From the NCBI RefSeq assembly GCF_017695975.1, contig NZ_JAAORN010000002.1:1-64000 (forward strand): a DNA stretch of 64,000 bases. The letters run 5' to 3'. The position numbers and the translations under genes are program-made. Source of the DNA: Prochlorococcus marinus CUG1417 (lineage in GTDB: Bacteria; Cyanobacteriota; Cyanobacteriia; PCC-6307; Cyanobiaceae). Of this stretch, positions 50,124 to 58,966 are shown piece after piece (positions within the stretch are counted from its first letter, which is position 1; each line of letters begins with the position of its first letter). A model generated the notes under the pieces. That model searched no databases, was not told the DNA's origin, and saw only the letters and a list, made by a program, of their open reading frames with translations.

Positions 50124-50384
50124 ATGAAAAAATTAAAACCAAATCAAAGAAAAATTCACAGAAAAATAACCGCAATTTCAGCAATCCCTTTATTAATTAC
50201 TATTTTATCTGGGACTATTTATAGTATTCTTCAACCACTAGGAATAGATGCTTTTTGGTTAATAAAATGGCATACAGGTAATTTTGGCATTATTAATTTG
50301 CAACCTTTTTACTCGATATTTCTTGGTATAGCTTCAATAATATCAATAATATCTGGCGTTAAACTATTACAAAAAAAATCTTAG
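50124..50384 (+). CDS. PepSY-type membrane protein, 86 aa
   Basis: ATG directly after the DUF3721 stop. RKIHRKITAISAIPLLITIL and IKWHTGNFGIINLQPFYSIF carry the His positions seen in the membrane parts of PepSY-TM proteins, which are often tied to iron or copper reduction. Two helices only, so a minimal form. Confidence 0.7.
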   Translation: MKKLKPNQRKIHRKITAISAIPLLITILSGTIYSILQPLGIDAFWLIKWHTGNFGIINLQPFYSIFLGIASIISIISGVKLLQKKS

Positions 50385-50407
50385 ATATACTATAAGCCAA
50401 AATCTAA

Positions 50408-50608
50408 CTAATTAATACTATTTGCGCCCCCACTTACTAAGAAAATTATCGCTCCTAGTGCCATTGTTGCTACACCCATATAAGGGTATTTCTTAATTCT
50501 TGATTTAGTAACTGGAAGCCATGAAAGGTATCTATCAGATTTATTTAATTCAACTTTTTTTTGTCTAGGTGGCAATCCTAATTCCTCTCTTCTTTTAGCT
50601 TCACCCAT
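50408..50608 (-). CDS. DUF2839 protein, 66 aa
   Basis: Starts with the family hallmark MGEAKRREELGLPPR, followed by a polar linker and one C-terminal helix. Converges with the PepSY gene. A second member is at 52802. Confidence 0.85.
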   Translation of the reverse strand: MGEAKRREELGLPPRQKKVELNKSDRYLSWLPVTKSRIKKYPYMGVATMALGAIIFLVSGGANSIN

Positions 50609-50711
50609 AATCTTAAATTTATTTGTATATCAATATTAAAAATTATGTTCTGCACCTGCGAGTTAATTTATTTAAAAATAGGTCTTTTAATAAGGATAAA
50701 TTATTTAAAAT

Positions 50712-50858
50712 TTATTTGGCCTTCTTTAAATATAGATTTTTTGTATTTGCCTGATCTGAAGTAAATAACAAAATTAATATAGTTCCAACTAGAAATGAAA
50801 AAATCATGGTTAAACCAATAACTTCAACCATCTGACTAGGTAGATAATTAAGAAACAT
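50712..50858 (-). CDS. Single-span membrane protein, 48 aa
   Basis: MFLNYLPSQMVEVIGLTMIF, then FLVGTILILLF and a polar tail. Small membrane peptide, no family. Confidence 0.5.
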   Translation of the reverse strand: MFLNYLPSQMVEVIGLTMIFSFLVGTILILLFTSDQANTKNLYLKKAK

Positions 50859-51012
50859 AATTAATAGATCTCTTATTTTAAACTTAGCAATTGTATTTTT
50901 TATGTAAAGTAATTATTCATCCTCAAATTTCGTAAATAACTCAGTGAAACTGCATACTCTTTGACTATTTCAATTTTCAAGATAAATCTTGTCTTAGTCC
51001 ATCACAATTTTC

Positions 51013-51303
51013 TTACTTAGCTATGCCTATTTTCTTTAGCAATTTTAGGTAAGGCAAGGCCCAATTACCAAAGGTAAAAGAGATTGTAGTATTTTTTTTA
51101 GTTGGAAATAATTTATTAGAACGAATAGAGGCTAATTTAGAGAATGTCTTAATAGTCTCTGCTTCTAAATTATCCATATACAATTTTTTCTGAACACCTC
51201 GATCTTTCTTCTGGGGCAAATAATTTTCTATAAACCATAATATTTTATCTAAACTTGATTTATTTGATGAGTTGTAAAATTGATTATATTTGTTTTTAAA
51301 CAT
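51013..51303 (-). CDS. Hypothetical basic protein, 96 aa
   Basis: Soluble, Lys-rich; KKDRGVQKKLYMDNLEAETI and ISFTFGNWALPYLKLLKKIG. No recognised domain. Confidence 0.55.
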   Translation of the reverse strand: MFKNKYNQFYNSSNKSSLDKILWFIENYLPQKKDRGVQKKLYMDNLEAETIKTFSKLASIRSNKLFPTKKNTTISFTFGNWALPYLKLLKKIGIAK

Positions 51304-51453
51304 CTTTATTAATCTCTTAAAACCCTAAATTAAATTTGCCATTTATATGTTTGAACGCAAGAGTTAAGAAATTAATATTTGGTTATTTTAATAATTTAAA
51401 TAAGATAAAAAATTATTAAAAATCTTTTTATTAGTATATTATTTACAAAAAAA

Positions 51454-51478
51454 AGAGGGTATGAAACCCTCTCTTTAT
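51454..51478. terminator. Bidirectional terminator
   Basis: agagggt-atgaa-accctct with an A8 tract before and T-rich sequence after, between the 56-aa gene and the 96-aa gene. Confidence 0.75.
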
Positions 51479-51500
51479 GATCAGTTATAAAATTAAGAAT

Positions 51501-51671
51501 TTAATTTTTAGATTCTTTAAGTCTCATTTCTTCTTGAGCTTGTCTCATTCTTTCTTCAAAAACTGATCTTCTATATGGAGTAACTTCTCCATTTTTAGTT
51601 GCTAAAAGTTGAGCATTATAAAGCCTATTGGCTTTTTTGATTTTTTCTCTTATTTGTAAGAGGTTATTCAT
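51501..51671 (-). CDS. Helical small protein, 56 aa
   Basis: MNNLLQIREKIKKANRLYNA and RSVFEERMRQAQEEMRL: two charged helices around GEVTPYR. Picocyanobacterial small gene of unknown role. Confidence 0.6.
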   Translation of the reverse strand: MNNLLQIREKIKKANRLYNAQLLATKNGEVTPYRRSVFEERMRQAQEEMRLKESKN

Positions 51672-51860
51672 AGTATTTTGCAGTTAATGAGAATCCCGTT
51701 CCCTATTCCCATGTCATGCGTCCAGAGATATAAGCTTGGATGAACGTTTTAGAATGATAACTCCTTTAAAAAAATTGCGCGAGAGTAATTCTTACTAATT
51801 TTTTTTTCAAGCAATAAATACAGAATAAATTTGAAAAAGAATAATTTAGTATTGAGAATA

Positions 51861-52136
51861 TTAGGATAAGAAAATCGTCTGCGAAGCATCATTATTATCC
51901 TGAATCAATATTTTTTTATCTGGAAAAATATCTGATAATATTTTTTTTAAATTGGAATTATCAGGAGGGACTATATCACTCACATTATTTATATTAATTT
52001 TCCAATTTTCATCTACAAATAGTTCTTTACCCTCACTATTTTTAGTTTCAATTGAGGTCTTATTCAAAATCTTAAGTAATAATTCGGAATCATAAGCTCT
52101 AAATTCTTTAGTATTTTCTTTGAAATTTTCAGTCAT
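51861..52136 (-). CDS. Hypothetical acidic protein, 91 aa
   Basis: FRAYDSELLLKILNKTSIET, then ININNVSDIVPPDNSNLKKI and a short C-terminal ILIQDNNDASQTIFLS. Soluble; no family. Confidence 0.5.
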   Translation of the reverse strand: MTENFKENTKEFRAYDSELLLKILNKTSIETKNSEGKELFVDENWKININNVSDIVPPDNSNLKKILSDIFPDKKILIQDNNDASQTIFLS

Positions 52137-52322
52137 TATTTAGAAATCTAATATTTCTAAATATTGCTTCAAAAATTTTAAGAAGACAAGGTATTAATTA
52201 CCTAAAAATTTTTTTCTAAAAAATTTAACTTTTAAATTACCAAAGTCTTATATTTAAAAAAATCAATTAATCATTTACAACTATTATTGGCTTGTTAAGT
52301 TGCAAATAAGATATTTGAGGAA

Positions 52323-52454
52323 ATGCCAAGAGTCATTAACAAAAAAATTAGATTTCTAAGATGGTTGAACTCAGGAATGATATTACCATTTGTTTTTATG
52401 GCTGCATCCTCAACTATTATCCTTTATGGGGTTCTATCTATTGTAATAAAATAG
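52323..52454 (+). CDS. Single-span membrane protein, 43 aa
   Basis: Basic N-terminus (MPRVINKKIRFLRWLNSG), then one helix to the end. RBS ttgaggaa. Convergent with the 44-aa helical gene. Confidence 0.55.
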   Translation: MPRVINKKIRFLRWLNSGMILPFVFMAASSTIILYGVLSIVIK

Positions 52455-52464
52455 TTTTTCCAAT

Positions 52465-52599
52465 TTAAGCAGCCAAGTTTTCCTCAGATTTTGACATAAT
52501 CATTGAAGCTTTTTTTAATAAACTGACTACTTCTTTTCTGCCAACTGCATTATCAGCTTGGCGCATTAATTCAGCATATTTTTTATTTATTTTTTTCAT
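52465..52599 (-). CDS. Small helical protein, 44 aa
   Basis: MKKINKKYAELMRQADNAVG, then RKEVVSLLKKASMIM. Two amphipathic helices; of a kind frequent in Prochlorococcus. Unknown role. Confidence 0.55.
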   Translation of the reverse strand: MKKINKKYAELMRQADNAVGRKEVVSLLKKASMIMSKSEENLAA

Positions 52600-52801
52600 A
52601 AAAAATTTTAACTTATTCCAAAATTACAACACCACAAGATAGTGTCAATCGCAAATAAGTCTCATGTATAATTTTTCATCTTTTATTGCATAATTATATT
52701 TGATAGTTTTTTATCATTAAAAAATTTTTTATGCATTATTAATAAATAACCATTTATACCAAAACCTAGAGAAATTATTATTAAATTTACAATCCTTACA
52801 A

Positions 52802-53017
52802 TTATGCAATCTTAAAGGATTTAAAAACATAAAATATACCTCCAATTAGGATAACTATTGCAGCACCATAAAAAACAAAAGGGATAATTGGATATTTATA
52901 TAATGTAGACCTAACTTTTTTTTGTATGGCTTTTTTATCCAGTTCAGGTAACTTTATATCTTCAGTTTTTTCTCTAGGAGGAATGCCTAAATTTTTTCTT
53001 CTCTTTGCTTCGCCCAT
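52802..53017 (-). CDS. DUF2839 protein, 71 aa
   Basis: MGEAKRRKNLGIPPREK opens the protein. I chose this ATG (53015-53017) because the longer frame would overlap the upstream gene, which ends at 53020. One C-terminal helix (YPIIPFVFYGAAIVILIGGI). Confidence 0.82.
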   Translation of the reverse strand: MGEAKRRKNLGIPPREKTEDIKLPELDKKAIQKKVRSTLYKYPIIPFVFYGAAIVILIGGIFYVFKSFKIA

Positions 53018-53019
53018 AT

Positions 53020-53250
53020 TTAAAACTGAATTATGCCAATACATTTAAAATAATTATTATCCGCAAAATCTAATAATTGCTCCAATTCTTCACGAGGTGT
53101 TTCTAAATGATTTTTGAAATCTTTTTCAAATTTGAGCAAACATCTTTTTTCTATATTTTCTGGTGAATTATAATTTCGTAAAAAAGTTAAGCTCAAATAA
53201 GATAATGATGAAAAAGCTATAATTAGCCTAGCAGCCTTAAAATAATTCAT
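53020..53250 (-). CDS. Small anchored protein, 76 aa
   Basis: N-terminal helix (ARLIIAFSSLSYLSLTFL), then a soluble part with two Cys (KRCLLKFEKDF, YFKCIGI). Co-transcribed with the DUF2839 gene two bases below. Confidence 0.55.
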   Translation of the reverse strand: MNYFKAARLIIAFSSLSYLSLTFLRNYNSPENIEKRCLLKFEKDFKNHLETPREELEQLLDFADNNYFKCIGIIQF

Positions 53251-53332
53251 ATCTAAGATAATTTTTCCTTATATACAATTATGGTTAGTTTAAGTTTTAT
53301 AATTTGTTTAATCCATTATAAAGAATTATTCA

Positions 53333-53530
53333 ATGATAAATTCTGTAAATTTTAATCATTTGCCTATTCAGGATTTAGTAGTTTCAGGTTTAATTATCTT
53401 TATCATGTCGACAATGATTGCCAACATTTATGACCCATTATTAGGTATAGTTTATGGATTAGGCAATATACTTACTCTTACCTTTTTGAGTTGGTTATAC
53501 CAAGAAACTTGGAGTGATCCAAGTAAATAA
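53333..53530 (+). CDS. Two-helix membrane protein, 65 aa
   Basis: LVVSGLIIFIMSTMIANIYD and GIVYGLGNILTLTFLSWLYQ. No family; small membrane gene. Confidence 0.55.
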   Translation: MINSVNFNHLPIQDLVVSGLIIFIMSTMIANIYDPLLGIVYGLGNILTLTFLSWLYQETWSDPSK

Positions 53531-53563
53531 TATTAATTAAAAAAAAAATAAATAGAAAACAAT

Positions 53564-53677
53564 CTACTTCTGTGTTTTAAACTTTGAAGAATATTTTATA
53601 TTGACAATGTATGTTGCTACTAGAGATAGTATTAAAAAAAATAATAAGCTCTCCAAAGTAGATTGGGGCATAACCAT
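53564..53677 (-). CDS. Single-span membrane peptide, 35-37 aa
   Basis: MPQSTLESLLFFLILSLVAT and a short basic tail; two ATGs two codons apart. Confidence 0.45.
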   Translation of the reverse strand: MVMPQSTLESLLFFLILSLVATYIVNIKYSSKFKTQK

Positions 53678-53816
53678 AATTAGTACCAAAAATAATATAT
53701 TCCTAGAGAAACGAATTCTGAACAAAAATCAACCCTTTAATAAATTTTTATTTTCAAATTAATAAATTTAATAAGCTTAAAAAATATCTTAGATAAAATT
53801 TTTCAATATTTAACAA

Positions 53817-54116
53817 TTACCCAATAACAAGTCCTTTTTCAAGAAGTAAATCGAAAACTTCCACACTTTTCGTTTTCCCTGATGTAGTTGGCTTATGTGA
53901 ATCTAATATTTCAGCAAGACACATAATCCAGGAAGTATTTTTTTTTAATTTAAGCCTTTCACAAATATGGGAGGGGGCTGATTTAAAACAACCAAATTCT
54001 GCTGAAATATTAATGTTCATGATTTGAGTTTCAAGTTCCAAACTTAATAGTTCAATTTCTTGCTCAGAAAGAGCTGTCCCAAATGAATATGATTCAATTA
54101 AAAGTTGATAATTCAT
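53817..54116 (-). CDS. Hypothetical protein, 99 aa
   Basis: IESYSFGTALSEQEIELLSL, then CFKSAPSHICERLKLKKNTS and MCLAEILDSHKPTTSGKT. Mostly helical with three Cys; might be a small regulatory or leader-type protein, but no family match is evident. Confidence 0.55.
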   Translation of the reverse strand: MNYQLLIESYSFGTALSEQEIELLSLELETQIMNINISAEFGCFKSAPSHICERLKLKKNTSWIMCLAEILDSHKPTTSGKTKSVEVFDLLLEKGLVIG

Positions 54117-54268
54117 AAAAAGTTTATTTTTAAGAAAAATTAAAGTTTTCTTCTATCTAATATCGAAAGTATTGGCAAAAAGCCATCCCTAATTAAATCT
54201 ATATAAAATAGAAACGTATTTTAAATTTTAAAAAATTTCAAATTAATCAAGAATAGATAACAAAATTG

Positions 54269-55972
54269 ATGACAAGCAAATCTGATTCATTAAAAGAGAA
54301 TATTACGGAAAATTTTTCTGATTTCTCTCAACTATCCGACTATTCTTTTATGAATTCTCTTAATGCAGATCCTCTATCAACAAAAGATGGGAATGATCAT
54401 AAGCCACGTTCAGTATATTCTGGCCATTACGTGCCAGTTGTTCCAACAGCGATTCCAGAACCAGAATATATTTCTCACAGTAATAAACTTTTTGAAGAAC
54501 TGGGACTAAGCTCAGACCTTACAAAAGACCCAGATTTTTGCCGTTTTTTCTCAGGAGATATATCTGTAGCAGATTATCCCATGAGTTCAGTTGGTTGGGC
54601 AACAGGTTATGCATTATCAATTTACGGCACTGAATATACACAACAATGTCCCTTTGGTACTGGAAATGGTTATGGAGATGGCAGAGCAATTTCTATATTT
54701 GAGGGATTATTTAATGGCAAAAGAATGGAAATGCAACTCAAAGGAGGAGGTCCTACTCCCTACTGTCGAGGAGCAGATGGCAGAGCGGTATTACGTTCAA
54801 GTGTTAGAGAATTTCTTGCACAGGAATTTATGGATGCCTTGGGAATTCCTACCTCAAGATCTTTAACTCTTTATGTCTCTCGATCAGAAATAGTTAGGAG
54901 GCCATGGTATTCCAAAGGATCAAAGTATTTTGAACCTGACATCATGATTGATAATAAAGCCGCAATTACTACTAGAGTCGCTCCATCTTTTTTACGAGTC
55001 GGCCAGCTTGAACTTTTTTCGAGACGAGTTCGCAATAATGCTTATGATGAAGCCCTTAATGAACTAGAGATGATAGTTCAGCATCTTATAGATAGAAACT
55101 ATAAAGAAGAAATTGAATATGATATTTCACTTGAAAGGAAGGCAATAAAACTGGCTTCTTTATACAGATCAAGACTCATATCACTTATAGCCAACTGGAT
55201 GCGAGTTGGTTATTGCCAGGGTAACTTCAATAGTGATAATTGTGCTGCTGGAGGCTATACCTTGGATTATGGCCCCTTTGGATTCTGTGAATTGTTTGAT
55301 CCAAGATTCCAACCATGGACAGGTGGAGGTAAACATTTCTCATTTTTTAATCAACCTTCTGCTGCAGAAATAAACTTTAAAACATTCTGTTCTTCTCTAA
55401 GCCCCTTACTTTCAAAAAGTAAACAAGCTCAAGAAAAGTTAGATCAAATCGAAAAGGATTTTTCAGAATTGATGAACAAAGAGTTGAAGAAAATGTGGGC
55501 GAGCAAACTTGGTTTAGAGCATTACAACGAAACTCTTATTAATGAATTCTTTAATCTTATGCTCATTTCAAAAGCAGACTACACAATTTTGTTCCGTAAA
55601 CTCACTGACATACCTAAGAACTTAGATTCTTTAAAAGAGAGTTTTTATTTACCAATTAATGATGAGCTCAAGATTAGATGGGAAGTCTGGCTTGAAAACT
55701 GGCAATCAGTCTTAAAGAAAGAGGAAAATATCAAAGCAAAATCAGAATCCATGAAATCCCTCAACCCAGTCTATACATGGCGTGAATGGATGATCGTACC
55801 TGCATATGAAGAAGCTGAAAAAGGAAATTACAAAAAAATAAAAGAGTTGCAGGATGTTTTTAGAAACCCATATGTAGAACAACCCTCAGAAATAGATCAA
55901 AAATATAATCGACTAAAGCCAAGCAAGTATTTTAACTATGGAGGAGTATCTCACTACAGCTGCTCTTCATAA
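54269..55972 (+). CDS. selO: SelO/YdiU protein adenylyltransferase (pseudokinase)
   Basis: 567 aa from ATG 54269; an adjacent upstream TTG is unlikely. Diagnostic segments are PRSVYSGHYVPVVPTAIPEP, GYALSIYGTEYTQQCPFGTG, YGDGRAISIFEG, MQLKGGGPTPYCRGADGRAV, GNFNSDNCAAGGYTLDYGPF and GFCELFDPRFQPW. SelO transfers AMP to proteins and takes part in redox stress responses. Full length, no damage. Followed by gene debris on the other strand. Confidence 0.93.
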   Translation: MTSKSDSLKENITENFSDFSQLSDYSFMNSLNADPLSTKDGNDHKPRSVYSGHYVPVVPTAIPEPEYISHSNKLFEELGLSSDLTKDPDFCRFFSGDISVADYPMSSVGWATGYALSIYGTEYTQQCPFGTGNGYGDGRAISIFEGLFNGKRMEMQLKGGGPTPYCRGADGRAVLRSSVREFLAQEFMDALGIPTSRSLTLYVSRSEIVRRPWYSKGSKYFEPDIMIDNKAAITTRVAPSFLRVGQLELFSRRVRNNAYDEALNELEMIVQHLIDRNYKEEIEYDISLERKAIKLASLYRSRLISLIANWMRVGYCQGNFNSDNCAAGGYTLDYGPFGFCELFDPRFQPWTGGGKHFSFFNQPSAAEINFKTFCSSLSPLLSKSKQAQEKLDQIEKDFSELMNKELKKMWASKLGLEHYNETLINEFFNLMLISKADYTILFRKLTDIPKNLDSLKESFYLPINDELKIRWEVWLENWQSVLKKEENIKAKSESMKSLNPVYTWREWMIVPAYEEAEKGNYKKIKELQDVFRNPYVEQPSEIDQKYNRLKPSKYFNYGGVSHYSCSS

Positions 55973-56024
55973 AAAATTCAATCCTCAAAATGCAGATTGA
56001 ACAAATTACAAAAATATTATTTAT

Positions 56025-56340
56025 TTATTGTCGTAGGCATTCCAACGACTGATAAAACACCAACTTTAAGCATAGCCATCTTCTTTCCAATACTTTTCAC
56101 ATATTGGGAGCCCCCATTATTACTTCACACAAATGCATCGCTTTACAGAAATTAATTTCTTACCTTTTAGCTTGCTCTAATCTCCCTTTTGTGAAATGAA
56201 TCAACATTGGGTCAGGTTGCTTATGAATTAGGGTTTCTATCCCTGCTGGAAACTTTACTTTTAAAAGTCTTAATTCAGGCTTACCTTCTTGATAATTAAA
56301 GTTTTTGCCACTTAATCCTTTTGCAGTTTGAATAATAAAT
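56025..56340 (-). pseudogene. Cupin gene remnant and second fragment
   Basis: 56160-56340 reads KGLSGKNFNYQEGKPELRLL, then VKFPAGIETLIHKQPDPMLI and HFTKGRLEQ. It has the two histidines of a cupin metal site but no start and an early stop. 56025-56110 reads SVVGMPTTINK before a stop, also without a start. Together they look like a decayed gene pair. Confidence 0.55.
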
Positions 56341-56367
56341 AGGTAGTTTGCAAAAATAAAAACTAAT

Positions 56368-56529
56368 TTATTTTTTATATAACTTTTCTAATTGCTTAAT
56401 TTCCTTTCTTAAATCATTACCTCTCTTATTTAATTTTTTATTCTTAATAACTATTGGGATAATCCACCAAGCTTGAAGACCTGAAAAGATAAATACTAGA
56501 ATCAATAATTCAAAAGTTCCAGGCTGCAT
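56368..56529 (-). CDS. Membrane protein with coiled-coil tail, 53 aa
   Basis: MQPGTFELLILVFIFSGLQA then a Lys-rich coil (KEIKQLEKLYKK). Same design as the hli-cassette gene at 37074. Unknown function. Confidence 0.55.
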   Translation of the reverse strand: MQPGTFELLILVFIFSGLQAWWIIPIVIKNKKLNKRGNDLRKEIKQLEKLYKK

Positions 56530-56602
56530 TTAATAAATTTACCTTCTTTGTAAATAGCAATATTCTAAAAGCTATTAAATATTCATGAGATTTGCAATAT
56601 TT

Positions 56603-56785
56603 CTAGGCTGCTTTTAATTCAATGTTAAGTTCAATGCCCTTTAAAATGATTGCTTCTTTAAATTCAATAAGCTTGGAAATTATTCTTTGTTTCTCATGAT
56701 CAGTTTTATAGATATCCTCTACAACTTCTTGCATTGCAAGTGTTATTTTTTGTAGTTTAATTTCTAAATCTTCCCTGTAATTCAT
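56603..56785 (-). CDS. Coiled-coil protein, 60 aa
   Basis: MNYREDLEIKLQKITLAMQE start chosen at 56783-56785; an upstream TTG is possible. Regular heptads through KQRIISKLIEFKEAI. No family. Confidence 0.5.
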   Translation of the reverse strand: MNYREDLEIKLQKITLAMQEVVEDIYKTDHEKQRIISKLIEFKEAIILKGIELNIELKAA

Positions 56786-56934
56786 GAGCTTAGAAAAATT
56801 ATCTTTTCTATTAAAAAACAAAATAATTATAAGTAAATAAGTACTTAACCTTAAAAGGATTGACAGCGAAACAATAAGAATATAACCTATAGTACAAATG
56901 TATTGTTAATCAACCAGTCTTTCAAGGCAAAAGC

Positions 56935-57204
56935 ATGGAGCCTAAGTACTCATTTGGATGTAGCACTAGCAAGCCAAACGGATGCCTACTAAATCCTGAA
57001 GGCAGCAGAATGATCTTTTTCGAAGAATGCAAAAAATCCCCTAAACCTAATCTAAAAATTCATACTCATCTTTTTTATGCAAACCACTTTGGAGAACCTG
57101 GAGGGTACAAATCCTCAGAAAAACTAAACATAGATACAGCCTGGGAAAAGTGGCAAGAACTTCAGCAAAAAGGTTGGACGGAGGTGTCTTACCATTACGG
57201 ATGA
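56935..57204 (+). CDS. DUF1651 protein, 89 aa
   Basis: GCLLNPEGSRMIFFEECKKS, THLFYANHFGEPGGYKSSEK and the terminal TAWEKWQELQQKGWTEV fit DUF1651. Longer N-terminus than the copy at 13631. Precedes the hli cassette. Confidence 0.75.
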   Translation: MEPKYSFGCSTSKPNGCLLNPEGSRMIFFEECKKSPKPNLKIHTHLFYANHFGEPGGYKSSEKLNIDTAWEKWQELQQKGWTEVSYHYG

Positions 57205-57366
57205 AGATTCCCCGTTAAAAAATACTCAAAAATCTAGTATTTAATTATATATGCAACGATATTGCTACATTTATGTAGCATATATCTTGAAAATAACTTA
57301 TTTTTGACCTATTGATTTACATTTATTAATATTAGTGTTACATTAATTAACAATTACACAACTACA

Positions 57367-57573
57367 ATGGTTAATTCAAACGTTACTACTGAATCAGGTG
57401 GCAGACAGAATATGTTTCCAACTGAGACACGTCCTTACATAGATGAGTCTGTTTCTTACGACAGCTACCCACAAAATGCGGAAAAAGTTAATGGTCGTTG
57501 GGCAATGATTGGGCTTGTTGCGTTAGTAGGTGCTTACGTTTCAACCGGACAAATTATTCCTGGCATTTTTTAA
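57367..57573 (+). CDS. hli: High-light-inducible protein
   Basis: 68 aa, differing from the hli at 36604 at a modest number of residues; EKVNGRWAMIGLVALVGAYV and GQIIPGIF. One-base overlap with the next gene, as in the first cassette. Confidence 0.92.
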   Translation: MVNSNVTTESGGRQNMFPTETRPYIDESVSYDSYPQNAEKVNGRWAMIGLVALVGAYVSTGQIIPGIF

Positions 57574-57833
57574 TGAGTCCACTTTCAGGTTTCTTAGCCG
57601 TAATTGTATTCTTTACAGCCATACTCGTTACTTATTTAACCAAGCAATTTCAAAACGAAAATTTAAACTATTCATCTTCTAATCAAATGAAAAACACAAA
57701 CACAAAAGTCAAAACAATCGAAAAAGAAAAAGTTGTTGCTGAAACTCTTAACGGCAGATTCGCAATGCTTGGATTAATTGCTGCTGTTGGAGCATACCTA
57801 ACAACAGGTCAAATAATTCCTGGTTTCGTTTAA
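57573..57833 (+). CDS. hli: High-light-inducible protein with extra helix
   Basis: 86 aa, close paralogue of 36813 (FLAVIVFFTAILVTYL helix, ETLNGRFAMLGLIAAVGAYL). Long stretches are identical in DNA, so the two cassettes are a recent duplication or were homogenised. Confidence 0.9.
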   Translation: MSPLSGFLAVIVFFTAILVTYLTKQFQNENLNYSSSNQMKNTNTKVKTIEKEKVVAETLNGRFAMLGLIAAVGAYLTTGQIIPGFV

Positions 57834-57868
57834 AAACCTACTATTTAACATTTCTACAAATCTGAAAA

Positions 57869-57997
57869 ATGGAAAATTCAAAAACAACTTATTGGCAAAA
57901 CGCCGAGAGAACTAATGGAAGAATGGCAATGATGGGCTTATTTGCATTAGTTGTAAATTATGGCTTGTTCGGATGGATAATCCCAGGAATTTTTTAA
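57869..57997 (+). CDS. hli: Short high-light-inducible protein
   Basis: 42 aa: AERTNGRMAMMGLFALVVNY then GLFGWIIPGIF. Nearly just the chlorophyll-binding helix. Absent from the first cassette. Confidence 0.88.
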   Translation: MENSKTTYWQNAERTNGRMAMMGLFALVVNYGLFGWIIPGIF

Positions 57998-57998
57998 A

Positions 57999-58178
57999 AT
58001 GAATTTAGGCTTACTTTTTCTTAAAGTAAATACTTTGGGAGTTATAACTCTCTCTGAACTTGATTGGATAACTAACCATCAATCTGAATTTTCAAGGCTA
58101 GATATGGCTTTAGTTATTAAAATCGGCCGTCTTATGGATTCTGGAGTAGTGGAAATTGATAATAGATTGCCTGTTTAA
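57999..58178 (+). CDS. Hypothetical protein of hli cassette, 59 aa
   Basis: Begins one base after the hli stop. MNLGLLFLKVNTLGVITLSE, then MALVIKIGRLMDSGVVEIDN. Helical, no membrane span. Possible cassette partner or regulator. Confidence 0.7.
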   Translation: MNLGLLFLKVNTLGVITLSELDWITNHQSEFSRLDMALVIKIGRLMDSGVVEIDNRLPV

Positions 58179-58200
58179 TTTTTAAAAAGTGATCGTTATG

Positions 58201-58237
58201 AGTGTTTGTCAATAGGGATACTGACAAACACTTTTTT
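58201..58237 (+). terminator. Strong Rho-independent terminator of hli cassette
   Basis: agtgtttgtca-atagggatac-tgacaaacact followed by ttttt; an 11-bp perfect stem. Confidence 0.92.
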
Positions 58238-58263
58238 ATGAGAAAAAATATTTGTAAAAAAAA

Positions 58264-58295
58264 AGAGATTGTTTCTTAGCTAAAAACAATCTCTC
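58264..58295 (-). terminator. Second hairpin, minus-strand side
   Basis: agagattgttt and aaacaatctct flank a short loop, with an A8 tract to the left that would be a T-run for minus-strand transcripts from the membrane genes at 58388-59251. Confidence 0.7.
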
Positions 58296-58387
58296 AATTA
58301 CCTAATTCTTACATGAAAATTTCAAGTAAGCTTTCAGATCTTAACTGATTTGATTTTATAGTAAATCCGTAAAAATGCTTTTGTAAT

Positions 58388-58603
58388 TTATCTTTTTAAA
58401 CCACCTCTTTTTATCCAGAGGAACCATGTCACCCAAATAGGAGGAAGGAATCTGATTAAAAAAGAAATTTTATATACATAGAATGGGGAATTTTCACTTT
58501 GAAATAAATTCATCAAAAAGGAAGATATAGTTACCCAAAGTAAAATTATTAATATATTTGCTCCCAACAAAGCGAACTTATTTTGTTTGAATATTTTTGG
58601 CAT
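58388..58603 (-). CDS. Two-helix membrane protein, 71 aa
   Basis: LLGANILIILLWVTISSFLM and FLIRFLPPIWVTWFLWI with a basic end. Unknown. Confidence 0.6.
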   Translation of the reverse strand: MPKIFKQNKFALLGANILIILLWVTISSFLMNLFQSENSPFYVYKISFLIRFLPPIWVTWFLWIKRGGLKR

Positions 58604-58661
58604 AAAATAAATTTTTTATATTCTTAATTTTAAATAATCTCGGGAAATAAATTATAGATTT

Positions 58662-58913
58662 TCAAAAAAACTTCAAATTTAAAATCCATATCCAAATAAA
58701 AAAAGTACTAAATTTCAATCCTTCTCCAAATAACAATCCAAAAGCGATAGGAGGAGAAAATATTAAAAAAAGGATAGAGAATAAACTAAATAACGCAAAT
58801 GATCCTCTTAGAAAAAAATTCTTTCTTTTTGTTCTTCTTAGATTTTTTAAAGTATTCCACTCCCATTCGATAAACTTATAGAACTTTTCTGATAATAAAA
58901 AAAAATACTTCAT
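58662..58913 (-). CDS. Membrane protein, 83 aa
   Basis: Amphipathic start (FYKFIEWEWNTLKNLRRTKR), then two hydrophobic segments. Probably same transcript as its neighbours. Confidence 0.55.
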   Translation of the reverse strand: MKYFFLLSEKFYKFIEWEWNTLKNLRRTKRKNFFLRGSFALFSLFSILFLIFSPPIAFGLLFGEGLKFSTFFIWIWILNLKFF

Positions 58914-58966
58914 TAATATTATTAATTTCTATCGGCTTTTCTTATTTATAAAATTAATTTCACCTG

